Shown: positions 41,284 to 50,178 of the stretch, in pieces
Numbering within the stretch: position 1 is the first letter of the stretch
How the letters are laid out: every line of letters starts with the position of its first letter
Assembly (NCBI RefSeq): GCF_963678635.1
Contig: NC_087066.1
Location: forward strand, 28,587,301 to 28,651,300
DNA length: 64,000 nucleotides
Direction: 5' to 3'
DNA from: Symsagittifera roscoffensis
Taxonomy: Eukaryota > Xenacoelomorpha > Acoela > Convolutidae
Notes under the pieces: model-generated
Told to the model about the DNA's origin: nothing
The model's database searches: none
Seen by the model: only the letters and a program-made list of their open reading frames with translations
Program-made: the position numbers and the translations under genes

Positions 41284-42612
41284 TTGACGCCTCGAGAAAT
41301 GAGTCAAACAACGGAGACACGGCTCCCAGCAGAGACAAATCGAGTAAGAATCCCGGATCCTAGTGACACCTTGGGTGACCCCGTCGTGGAACAGACAGTG
41401 AGGAAGCTGATAGAGACAGCTGGACGACTGGTCGCTAACAAGAATGCACCAGGTTCCGGGGTGACTGCACCCTATGGAACGATTGACGACACGGGCAGAG
41501 TACGACTCTCCCAGACCGTGATCAGACAGGGGATAAGTGACGTGACACCACTCATGGGGAGCTCGAGGGCCCCAGAGAGAAGAATACGGAAGATGCCAGC
41601 GAAGAAAGTGTCTCGCATAATAGACGTGCAGATGAATAATCAATTGAAATATAAGTTCACGGGAGTTCCGGAGACAGATCCGAGAGCTTGCTTCAATCGA
41701 GCGACTTGGAGCCCGGCAGTAAACCTGCAGCAACCACCACTCGGGACATCTCATCTGATACTGGGAGACAGCTTGGTCAGAGTGCTGTCGAATTTGAGGA
41801 CCTCGTGGGTCACCACGGTGATGGCCTTTGGAGGCGCGACGATAGCCCAGTTATATCGAATGGTGGAGCTAATGAATCCAGGGAGGATCCCCAATGTGAT
41901 GATCTTAGTTGGGACGAATGACATCTGCAGAGGTTCAGATGAGCAAGAAGCGCTATGGGAGTCAATGATGGTGTGTTTGCTTACGACCCTCTGGCAGAAA
42001 TTCAGTTGCGCGGTACTGACCGTTTGCACTGTGCCAATGAATACGAGAAGCCTGACAGCATCAGGAAGAAGGCACAACGAGGGAGTCGTCAGGTGGAATA
42101 ACATCTTGAGGAACCTCGCAAGTCGGAACGACGGAAGAATGATCCTCATGGACATCGAACATGAGTTGAGAGCTATGGATCAGGCCAGACTGACCACGGA
42201 CGGCATTCAGTTCGACAGTATCGAAGGACAAGCTTGGTTGAATCGAGTATTCCAAGAGCGGTTGGACGAGCTGGAGGCAGAACTCTTTGACACAGGAGTG
42301 CTGAAGGAAGAAGGAACAGTGAGTGACGCGGTGATTACTACCTTTGTGCCTCCTAGCTTGGAAACACGCTTGGGTACAGTCCCGGCCGTCACGAACTACA
42401 GGCAACAAAGCTCCAGCGAACCAGGTCAAAGGACAGACGTACAGGATCGATTGGGAGAAGCGCCGATGAGGAGGACCATCCATCCTAGGAGAAGAATAGG
42501 ACCTGTCAACCCAATCGAAGAGACAGCCAGCACGTCTAGATCAGACACTAGATCGGAGACGACAAGTACCAGTCGAGAGGAGAGACGTCCGAGCAGAGGC
42601 TCGTTGATGTAG
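41284..42612 (+). CDS. Giant element SGNH-hydrolase-like protein
   Basis: 442 residues. Residues about 155-335 show the SGNH/GDSL order: block I HLILGDSLVR (GDSL 161-164), block II AFGGATIAQL (183-184), block III ILVGTND (210-213) and block V TTDGIQFD (306-311). Ser, Gly and Asn are present, but the block V position usually His is Gln (DGIQ), so hydrolase activity is doubtful. N- and C-terminal regions are disordered, the latter Arg/Ser-rich. Esterase-like SGNH domains are known in ORF1 of some LINEs, but I do not know them in this place of a gypsy element. The next ORF follows in the same frame 45 nt later. Confidence 0.75.
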   Translation: MTPREMSQTTETRLPAETNRVRIPDPSDTLGDPVVEQTVRKLIETAGRLVANKNAPGSGVTAPYGTIDDTGRVRLSQTVIRQGISDVTPLMGSSRAPERRIRKMPAKKVSRIIDVQMNNQLKYKFTGVPETDPRACFNRATWSPAVNLQQPPLGTSHLILGDSLVRVLSNLRTSWVTTVMAFGGATIAQLYRMVELMNPGRIPNVMILVGTNDICRGSDEQEALWESMMVCLLTTLWQKFSCAVLTVCTVPMNTRSLTASGRRHNEGVVRWNNILRNLASRNDGRMILMDIEHELRAMDQARLTTDGIQFDSIEGQAWLNRVFQERLDELEAELFDTGVLKEEGTVSDAVITTFVPPSLETRLGTVPAVTNYRQQSSSEPGQRTDVQDRLGEAPMRRTIHPRRRIGPVNPIEETASTSRSDTRSETTSTSREERRPSRGSLM

Positions 42613-42657
42613 TCAAGACCCATACCGTCTCCCTGGCATGTATACAAAGACGAGCTA

Positions 42658-45600
42658 TTGAAGCTGGATCTCCAGAGAGTAAGCTTCATCGAAGATGCAA
42701 AGAGGATGCTGAATGGAGCGACGCTATCCGTCAGCAGATTGTACTCGATAACCGGCGTAGACTGCTTGATAGCCGCTAGCATAAATTTCAGCTCCACGAC
42801 GGCCTTGAGATTTGCTGACCTAGAGGGACTGCCCTCTAACAACACAATGGGGCCAGTGAATGCGAGACCATTGCAAGATGTGAGGTTGAATCATGATGAG
42901 GGGAATCGTGAAGAGAGACCAGGAAGATTCCTGACGACGAGAGCGCCGATTGGACAACACGTGAAGATATTCAGGCAGCTGACGACACCCCCTGGTCATG
43001 TGAAGGAAAGAGTATACCCAAAACTAGTGAATCAAGATGGTGATGCCCAAAGATATGGCGGATTGATAGCGATAAAGAAAGATGAGACCATCTTCGCCGC
43101 ATATGACAAAGCAGAGATGAGGAAGGCCAAGATTATGGTAGTAGCGAATTCAGAGTTCGTGTACACCTCCAAATCTTTGTATTGGCCGGACGTCATAATG
43201 TTGGCAGCGGTCGACTTGGACCTACTGCAATCGATATCTCTGGCTATAGGGGTACAAAGGCAGACGGACATGAACCCAATCACGATTGTGTTTGCTGGCA
43301 TCAATGACCATCTACACAGTAGAGGTTTTCTGAGCAGACTCAGAGATCCTACAACAGCAGAGAACGCTGTATGGCCAGCGATAAAAGATATCCTTGAGTC
43401 GATGGGTGAAGTGGTGGATGCGACCAAGGAGGGGTCATTCACTAAAGTGACACTGAGAGTAGTATTCGCGTTGTCTCCGGGATATGCCCATCTCCCGGAT
43501 GGACTGAAATTTGTGTATGCGATTGTGGCCTTACTTTCGGAAGGAAAATATGATGTGATCATATCAGCCCCAAATTGCATGATAGAGATGGAGAACCTGA
43601 GGCCACTTAAGGCTGAACTGCCTGCAGTATGGTCAGATATCTCAAACGCGATGAGAGGATTCAAGGACCATGCGCTACACATGTTAGTGTTGGACGAGCT
43701 GCTGGGGTTGGAACTGTCCAATTTCAGTCGACAACTCAAACTGAAACCGGGAACAGACGACGACCATCGAGTGATCGCGGCAATGTCCAACGACTTATGG
43801 TTCCGAGCAATGGAGGTGGCAGGTGAAGACACAAGAAGGAAAAATTCATTAGAGACGAGGGCTCACTTGGAAGCGATGGTTCTGAGAGCCAAGCCGGAAG
43901 CCAACCAGTGGCTACACCTGAACCCTAGAGTAGCGGCATCGGGTGCAGATGCTTTTGAGCAAGGCCCCGTGATGATCACAAAGATACATGCCTACTTGTT
44001 GAAGGAGGTGAGCCTGGCGGAAAATGCCGGAGAAAAGACCGCTGAATTTGTGAACAGAATGTGTCAGATTACTCTGGAAACCTTCTGGACCCAGGAAGTG
44101 AAGGGACAGGAGGGCTTTGAAAGGACAGACAGCATGCTAGAAGGGTTGGGGGCCGGATGGACCGCGTCCTTCGTGGCAAAAGTTTACCCGAAAGTCTCGC
44201 AATACTTGATAAAAGAATTCCTCCAAGTAGTGGAAGTATCGATAGTGGAACTAATAGCCTTGTTCGTGACGTTCGGAGCAGAGAATTTCGTGAAAGGACC
44301 GGCGATACTGCTCACCGATGGAATCCAGAACCTGCGGCTAGACGGACTTCTGACATTGATTGCAATTACCCACGGAAACTTGGGAGGACTGAAGAAACTG
44401 GCACGTTGTCCAGAGCAGATGAGAGAGAGAGTGAGGAACTTGGATATGAAGAAATCCACGGACTCGTGGAACAAGATAAGAGACCTGAGACACACTCTTA
44501 TCCAGTATCTCTTACAACAAAATCGCTTTGGAACGGGAGAAGACGAGACGATTGAAAGAGAGGAAGATGTTAGACGATATGTTGGAGGCATGCCGCTGTT
44601 AACCGATCTGAGTTTGGCTATGAGAACCGATCCCTTGGCGCTGATCAGAGGAGTCACGGAGTTCGTGACAGTGATCTATGGACCAGCAGTCACGTTTGCG
44701 TTTCCTGACGTTAAGGTGGAAGCATATAGGAGGTCGGTGCTGCACCTGAACCTCATATCGGCAGTGGACGGTAGTACACTGAACTGGTGTGAGCAGCACA
44801 CATTGCGGGAGCTCATGAGTGAAAATCTGTTATTTGCGAAAATATCGGAACCAGAGATGACAGTCATCAAATTTGACGATCACTTCCGTGATCGCATGGG
44901 AGAAGTAGAAAGAGGACACATCGAAGTGTTTCCAAAGCTTTGGAATCTGAGACCCTATGATAAAACGAATGGTGAAATAAGCAGAGTGCCTCGTCTCACT
45001 GCAGCATATCACAAAGTGAGAGGAGAGACGAAGGACTGGGGCGATTACAAGAAGCTGCCGGAGGCAATCCCTGAATTCCCTCTGATAAAAAGGATGTTGC
45101 TCGGAGCAGTCTCCGTGGTACAAACTCCTAGGTTGAGAGCATTTGAAACCAACGAAAGGAGAGTAGGGATTTTCGTGGGAACGATGGATCCATACTTTGT
45201 AGGGAGAAATGCCGCCGTGTTACAGTACACACGATTTGCATACACGGATCAAGCGACGAGAAGGCGAATAAGCAACGCCGCGACTCCCAAGCTTGGAAGA
45301 TTTGATGAGGAATGGAAGGGATTAGGCTTAGCTCCGATGAGGATGAGAGGCAGGACCGAATTGCCTGAAGCCTCATTAATCCTGACCAGTGTAAAACAGG
45401 AGATGAAAGTGGGAGGAATACTGCAGACGAGAACCTTCCTAGCACCCTTCGGCTGCGAAGAAATCAAAGTGGTCCATGGAGAAGCGGAAGATAAATCGGC
45501 CGGTACATTGCTTATACCGAGATTCCCGGAAGAAGCCGACAATGATGAAAAAGGACCATCGAGCTCGGACAAGGATAAGTCAAAAAGAGATGACAGGGAG

Positions 45601-45798
45601 AAAGCCGTCAAACCGAAGAACCCATGCAACAAGATCAAGCTGGTGGGGAAGACGACAGGGCATCGACAGGAGGAACATCCAGCCTGGATTTCAATATCTT
45701 CAGTGATCTTGAGAATAACGCAGATACGTTGGAAACGACTGAGCCAGCGGATGAAGGCATCTCGACACTGGAGCCTCCGTCAGCCTTTATGGAAATGA
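42658..45798 (+). CDS. Giant element large accessory protein 1
   Basis: 1046 residues, the longest ORF of the element. I do not recognise a family with confidence. Residues about 160-375 could be a second, degenerate SGNH-like fold: MVVANSE where block I would be, TIVFAGINDHL like block III, and GTDDDHRV where the Asp-His pair would be. The middle and C-terminal two thirds are mixed helix and strand, with no zinc ligands, signal peptide or membrane segment. An acidic, Lys-rich tail starts near 955. The last ~50 residues look frame-shifted, because from 45624 a neighbouring frame has the more protein-like composition. Codon use matches gag and pol. Confidence 0.6.
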   Translation: MKLDLQRVSFIEDAKRMLNGATLSVSRLYSITGVDCLIAASINFSSTTALRFADLEGLPSNNTMGPVNARPLQDVRLNHDEGNREERPGRFLTTRAPIGQHVKIFRQLTTPPGHVKERVYPKLVNQDGDAQRYGGLIAIKKDETIFAAYDKAEMRKAKIMVVANSEFVYTSKSLYWPDVIMLAAVDLDLLQSISLAIGVQRQTDMNPITIVFAGINDHLHSRGFLSRLRDPTTAENAVWPAIKDILESMGEVVDATKEGSFTKVTLRVVFALSPGYAHLPDGLKFVYAIVALLSEGKYDVIISAPNCMIEMENLRPLKAELPAVWSDISNAMRGFKDHALHMLVLDELLGLELSNFSRQLKLKPGTDDDHRVIAAMSNDLWFRAMEVAGEDTRRKNSLETRAHLEAMVLRAKPEANQWLHLNPRVAASGADAFEQGPVMITKIHAYLLKEVSLAENAGEKTAEFVNRMCQITLETFWTQEVKGQEGFERTDSMLEGLGAGWTASFVAKVYPKVSQYLIKEFLQVVEVSIVELIALFVTFGAENFVKGPAILLTDGIQNLRLDGLLTLIAITHGNLGGLKKLARCPEQMRERVRNLDMKKSTDSWNKIRDLRHTLIQYLLQQNRFGTGEDETIEREEDVRRYVGGMPLLTDLSLAMRTDPLALIRGVTEFVTVIYGPAVTFAFPDVKVEAYRRSVLHLNLISAVDGSTLNWCEQHTLRELMSENLLFAKISEPEMTVIKFDDHFRDRMGEVERGHIEVFPKLWNLRPYDKTNGEISRVPRLTAAYHKVRGETKDWGDYKKLPEAIPEFPLIKRMLLGAVSVVQTPRLRAFETNERRVGIFVGTMDPYFVGRNAAVLQYTRFAYTDQATRRRISNAATPKLGRFDEEWKGLGLAPMRMRGRTELPEASLILTSVKQEMKVGGILQTRTFLAPFGCEEIKVVHGEAEDKSAGTLLIPRFPEEADNDEKGPSSSDKDKSKRDDREKAVKPKNPCNKIKLVGKTTGHRQEEHPAWISISSVILRITQIRWKRLSQRMKASRHWSLRQPLWK

Positions 45799-45986
45799 AA
45801 CGGAATTTGCCGGAGAGCAGCTCTCCTGGCAATTCAAGAAATAACGACCAGAGAATCCTCATGGAATCACCTAGGAGGAGAAGAATAGAGGCCTCAGCCA
45901 GAGTACCTTTCTTGGGAACGCTGCCCGAAGAAGAATGGGAAGTACATCACCGCGACCACAGCTTGATGATTGTGAAGGGAGACTGA
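45624..45986 (+). CDS. Accessory acidic linker frame
   Basis: 120 residues overlapping the ends of both neighbours, in a third frame. It is rich in Glu, Ser and Pro (LETTEPADEGISTLEPP), then basic (PRRRRIEA). Composition suggests it joins the proteins of 42658-45798 and 45935-47674 through two frame changes. No domain is recognised. Confidence 0.4.
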   Translation: MQQDQAGGEDDRASTGGTSSLDFNIFSDLENNADTLETTEPADEGISTLEPPSAFMEMKRNLPESSSPGNSRNNDQRILMESPRRRRIEASARVPFLGTLPEEEWEVHHRDHSLMIVKGD

Positions 45987-47674
45987 GTGAGTTATTGATC
46001 GACTCGGCCACAGATGAAAGTGAAGCAAATTCTCCCATCAAGATGATACCGCAGGACGATAAAGGAGAGGTGGTGTATCTGTCAAGAACCAGGAGAGGGA
46101 CGATGCGATCAAAATTGGTGATTGATAAAATCAATGCGATGAAAATGAAGTTAGGCAGCAGAGTGATGCCGAGGAGAGTTGGAAAGACGAAGGTGGATTC
46201 AGAAATATCGGTGAAAGCTGGTAACTCAGCGAAAAGGAAACGAATGGAGGAGATCATGGATTTGGGGCAAAGTGATTATCAACTGCCTGGCACAGATAAA
46301 ATGTTAACTGATGTAGCGATGGTACCACCCATTCTCATGGCGGGGATGAAGTCAACAGGTTATAAATCCAAAAGGAGTGACCGCACTCTGACTGGAGCAA
46401 CCTTAGAAATGGAAATACTCAGCCAATGTGGAGAGAGCACAATGAAAGACTTCAAGCCATCTCCCATGAATCATGGAAAGGAAAGTGTCGCAGGACAACT
46501 AATACCAGTGGAATATAACCGACTAACAGTGTCGGAGACTGTGTCGATAGATGAACCCACCGGTGGATACATGGAGATGTTAGAATACGGAAACTCGGCT
46601 AGAGGGTATGTAATGGCCCTGGAAGATGGGAAAGCCATGGAGGGTTATCTGGAAACGATGTTGCAAGGCACCACCCTCAAGCAGAAGGCGTACGGGACTT
46701 TAGCGTCGTCTGACATACAGGCAGAAACGATAGAGCAGTTGGTGACCCTTCCATGGAAAGCAGTAGTATTAAGGTATTTCGAAGAAGAAATGAGGACTAC
46801 GCCAAGAATACACGCTCTCGTGGCAGTGCCTTACGTAAGAACAGAGTTACAACTCAGGTTCGCCTGGTGCATGATGGGACTGACTCGCGAAGAATATGAT
46901 TCAGAAGAAAGGAAGAGATCAAAAGAGGAGAAGGTTTTCCTTATGACGAACCTGAGGGATCTGATAGTCCAGGAGGGAGCAGCAGTAGCGTGTGCGAAGC
47001 GGAGAGACGCTCTCTGTTTCATTCGATTCCTGATAGAGCAGATTTCAGTACCTGCACTGAACACCTGTGTTAAAATGTTGAGGGAAAGCAATGAGCGAAC
47101 GAAAGCCTTATTCTTGCTAGCACTGCTGGATATGCAGCAAAGTAAACCGATGAGGGTGAACATGAAAGAACCCGAGGAACTAGAACCCATGAAAAAGATA
47201 GACGAAATCAGGAGATTCTCAAACAAGGAGCTGAGACTCACTAAAGAATCTATGGGGGCATTGCCGAAATCCAGTGAATACTGTGGACAGGTCAAGAAGA
47301 AATCGTATAGCTACGTATCCGGGATCATAGGGATAGCGTACAATCCTTTCCTGAGTGAAGACATACGCGATTGCTTCTTCGACTATGAGCAGGCGGTGTT
47401 GCTAAGATTCTGGACATCCAGAATTGTAACGATTAAGAGCGTTAACAATCCACAGGCCAAATTGGGACTGGTCTTGGAAGAAAAGGTGACTGTACCTTCA
47501 GTACCAAAATCCGACAAAAGAGTGGAGTTTGGGTTGGGATTCTCAGATGAAATACTGAGAACGAGCTTGATGGCAGTGTGGGAATTGATGAGGCCATTAT
47601 GGCCATATATATATTATATAGTCCCAACGCTGACTCAATATTACGGGCGACACAAGACGTACAGAGGGAACTGA
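45935..47674 (+). CDS. Giant element large accessory protein 2
   Basis: 579 residues of unknown family. The N-terminal 110 residues are basic (KMKLGSRVMPRR, KRKR near 100-103), a possible nuclear or RNA-binding segment. Residues 210-246 contain three copies of a 12-13-residue repeat, each starting GY or GGY: GGYMEMLEYG, RGYVMALEDG, EGYLETMLQG. The rest is largely helical with several Cys but no zinc-site spacing. The last ~30 residues (LWPYIYYIVP) may be frame-shifted, because the following ORF overlaps by 97 nt and looks more coding-like there. Confidence 0.6.
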   Translation: MGSTSPRPQLDDCEGRLSELLIDSATDESEANSPIKMIPQDDKGEVVYLSRTRRGTMRSKLVIDKINAMKMKLGSRVMPRRVGKTKVDSEISVKAGNSAKRKRMEEIMDLGQSDYQLPGTDKMLTDVAMVPPILMAGMKSTGYKSKRSDRTLTGATLEMEILSQCGESTMKDFKPSPMNHGKESVAGQLIPVEYNRLTVSETVSIDEPTGGYMEMLEYGNSARGYVMALEDGKAMEGYLETMLQGTTLKQKAYGTLASSDIQAETIEQLVTLPWKAVVLRYFEEEMRTTPRIHALVAVPYVRTELQLRFAWCMMGLTREEYDSEERKRSKEEKVFLMTNLRDLIVQEGAAVACAKRRDALCFIRFLIEQISVPALNTCVKMLRESNERTKALFLLALLDMQQSKPMRVNMKEPEELEPMKKIDEIRRFSNKELRLTKESMGALPKSSEYCGQVKKKSYSYVSGIIGIAYNPFLSEDIRDCFFDYEQAVLLRFWTSRIVTIKSVNNPQAKLGLVLEEKVTVPSVPKSDKRVEFGLGFSDEILRTSLMAVWELMRPLWPYIYYIVPTLTQYYGRHKTYRGN

Positions 47675-49203
47675 ATGCAGACTGTAACCTGCGTGACCTC
47701 AATATCATATATAATGTGATGATAACGGCCTCTAAGAGCAACGGAGAAGATAAAGTGGAGTTGCCTGGCTGGGTACCAGAAGACTGGGTCAAACCTGGTA
47801 GCTGTCTGGCGGAAGTCTGTGGACTGGAGGGTCACGTTTGTGGAGGTCTGGACTGCGTGAAGACCCCGGAAAAACAACACAAGCAATTGACGGTATTGTT
47901 TGGAAACGTAGTGATGAAAGCAGGAACAGAAACGGAACTGATAGCAGATCGCCATGGAGGAACCGATGTGAATCTAGTGACTGCACTAGGATTCTACAGC
48001 ATGGTTGGTTATTTAGAGTCACTATTGAATCTAGAACAGAAACATGAGATGGTCACAGCCATCAGTGTAGAAGTATTCCCAGGAGTTCTGCAGACTGAGC
48101 AGAAATACATAGGGAAATGGAGGGAAGCAATCGAGACGGAAATGAACATCAGACACAGTGAGACTTATTGTAGACCATCAGGAGCGCGATATTTAGTGGG
48201 TTCAACATTGGCTCCAATGTGTAAGAGTAGATACCCTGTACATTTCGTAGCTGTGGACGTGAAGAGTACAAGAACGATTGTGGATCAAGCCTTCTCAGTG
48301 CCGAAGTGTGTGAGACTGGCGAGAATGTCCGAGAAGTCATACGAGTTGCTATGTAAGATGTTCTCAGCAGTTCCGGAGAGAACCAAAGAAGAATTGGAGT
48401 CAATACTAGGAAAGAAGTTCATGGGATATGTGAGCGGGAACTTCGGTGACTTTGAGAGACAGAAACAGAGAGGATCAACTGTCACAGATTACAATGCAGT
48501 AGATGAGAATGATGAAGTCCACCGAGTGATGGTGGAAGTGGAATCATTACTGGAAGCTTCGGGAAAACGTAATGGGAGGAGCATCATGTTGACACATGAC
48601 GAGTTTCCTTGCCACTGCTTGCTGCAGACCTGGTGGTATCCCAAGCGTAGTAATCTGATGTTGATCTGGGACTCTGGAGAGCTGCTCTCCATGGGTTTAC
48701 CAGATTCATCACAGCCCATAACAATAGTGATAGTGGGAGTTATGATGGCGATACGATGGCTGGAAGTTCATGTGAGAGAAAATAATAGACAGGAGGCACC
48801 GACGGAAGAACAGTTGCGGAAATTAGATTGTCTAAAAGATTTAGATCTTTTTGAGACAATGTGCAAAATTCTAAACATTCCGATGGAAGTGAAGAAGATA
48901 TGGGCAAGGAAACGATTGATGCCATGGTTCAGAGCTAACATGACTGCATGGTTGTACGAGTATGCGAAGAAGCATATGTCGAAGCATGGCAGGGTGTACA
49001 GTGAATATCAGCTGGACATTGGAGCAGGAGCTTTCAAGCGAGCTCTCGTGACTCATCGGAATGCAGTGACCACCGCTGTGAAAAGAATTTCCAGGACGAG
49101 TGAACGTAGTGGAAAAGGAGAAGGCAGAGATGTTAAAGGAAGATTTGGAGAGAAACGTGACGTTGTGTCTCCACAACAGCTTCTGCAGGAACAGAGAATC
49201 TAA
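47578..49203 (+). CDS. Giant element large accessory protein 3
   Basis: 541 residues, unknown family. It starts with a helix (IDEAIMAIYILYSPNADSIL), then a short Cys-containing segment (CLAEVCGLEGHVCGGLDC, about 78-95) that could bind metal. A hydrophobic stretch ITIVIVGVMMAIRWL lies near 390 but is short for a membrane anchor. The C-terminus is Arg/Lys-rich. The end overlaps a small frame (49100-49357) whose stop context is conserved in the old copy at the window edge. Confidence 0.6.
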   Translation: MGIDEAIMAIYILYSPNADSILRATQDVQRELNADCNLRDLNIIYNVMITASKSNGEDKVELPGWVPEDWVKPGSCLAEVCGLEGHVCGGLDCVKTPEKQHKQLTVLFGNVVMKAGTETELIADRHGGTDVNLVTALGFYSMVGYLESLLNLEQKHEMVTAISVEVFPGVLQTEQKYIGKWREAIETEMNIRHSETYCRPSGARYLVGSTLAPMCKSRYPVHFVAVDVKSTRTIVDQAFSVPKCVRLARMSEKSYELLCKMFSAVPERTKEELESILGKKFMGYVSGNFGDFERQKQRGSTVTDYNAVDENDEVHRVMVEVESLLEASGKRNGRSIMLTHDEFPCHCLLQTWWYPKRSNLMLIWDSGELLSMGLPDSSQPITIVIVGVMMAIRWLEVHVRENNRQEAPTEEQLRKLDCLKDLDLFETMCKILNIPMEVKKIWARKRLMPWFRANMTAWLYEYAKKHMSKHGRVYSEYQLDIGAGAFKRALVTHRNAVTTAVKRISRTSERSGKGEGRDVKGRFGEKRDVVSPQQLLQEQRI

Positions 49204-49357
49204 CGTGGATCCCCTACCTTGTTGCAAACAGAGGGTAGAAGAGCAGAAAAGTTGGAGGACGGCTTCCAGCAGCGTCAGGATAGCTAACGACGTGTTACAA
49301 GATACGGAGACTGAGAGTGCAGAGTCAGTATCACAGGAGGAAGAAATGGAGCATTGA
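49100..49357 (+). CDS. C-terminal accessory frame with conserved stop
   Basis: 85 residues, acidic near the end (ETESAESVSQEEEMEH), overlapping the 541-residue ORF in another frame. In the old inverted copy that runs off the window at 64000, the aligned bases read ATGGAGCAT plus a stop (TAA instead of TGA) at the same point. That supports this frame, not the one stopping at 49203, as the real C-terminus. Confidence 0.5.
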   Translation: MNVVEKEKAEMLKEDLERNVTLCLHNSFCRNRESNVDPLPCCKQRVEEQKSWRTASSSVRIANDVLQDTETESAESVSQEEEMEH

Positions 49358-50166
49358 CGAATGACCGAAAAGCAAGATGGAAAAAGAGACAAAAATTAGA
49401 AGAATTTAGAAGTTTTAGAACTTCTAAACGACGAAAAAAGAAGAAAACAAAGGAGTAATGAAGAAAAAAGTTAAAACTCAGAATCGTTTTATGTGTGTGA
49501 AAAAACTCAAGTGAGAAACCAAGCAACCAAGTTGTGATTGAAAACTGAAACATTTAGTTGAGTTTTGAAATTGTTGCATTTATAAATTTGCATTTTGATT
49601 TTAGTTGAGTGGCTTTAGAGACACTCACTTACTATTTATTTAGGAAGGCTTAAGTAAAGGAGTATATTTAAATATTCCTGCCTGCATGACTGTTTTTAAT
49701 CAGCTAGGGGAACTGATCACTTTGTGGTGACATGGAAGGCTTGGGTAATCTCTCGAAGAGGGAGATTGTTTCATTGTTCTTTCTAACCACAGAGTTTCTT
49801 TGTTTTAATATTCAGGACAATAACAAGCAAGATTTCCGAAGGGAGAAGCATAGTAGGATAATTTTAGCCTGTTGGTTGACAGGATTGTCCTGCAAGCCAA
49901 CACCTTTTAAATCTAAGAGGAAAAGTTTTAATCGGGACATTGACATTGGAAGTCAGAAAATATGTTTTATCTTAAGTCATATCCTCAATGTGCAGATTAA
50001 TGAAGAATTTGAAAGCTATAGTGATGTAGTATGATGCCATTTATATTCTGCTGTGAGTCGATGTGACGTGGATAAAAGTAATTTCGTGCATTTTGTAAAT
50101 TCTGTTCGATGACACTGTATCTATTTTACGAACATTGCGTGATTCAATGAGGACATTGACCGGACT
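49358..50166 (+). other. 3' untranslated region of the giant element
   Basis: AT-rich, mostly non-coding. A 100-residue frame at 49732-50034 starts MEGLGNLSKREIV and cannot be judged. The old copy at 63300-64000 aligns to much of this region but lacks part of that frame. No envelope-like ORF lies here. Confidence 0.6.
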
Positions 50167-50178
50167 GTCCGGGGAGTA
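50167..50178 (+). promoter_or_regulatory. Polypurine tract
   Basis: GTCCGGGGAGTA lies directly before the 3' LTR. The GGGGAG core is where plus-strand synthesis would start. The same decamer GTCCGGGGAG occurs four more times upstream in the element. Confidence 0.7.

Noticed and set aside
48747-48791. Possible transmembrane or fusion segment as part of an envelope protein in the accessory block
   Set aside because: The hydrophobic run is short and followed by charged residues. There is no signal peptide, cysteine pattern or cleavage site, so I do not call an envelope.
49732-50034. 100-residue ORF in the 3' UTR of the giant element
   Set aside because: The old copy is deleted over part of it, so there is no comparative support and no domain. 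Left as undecided.
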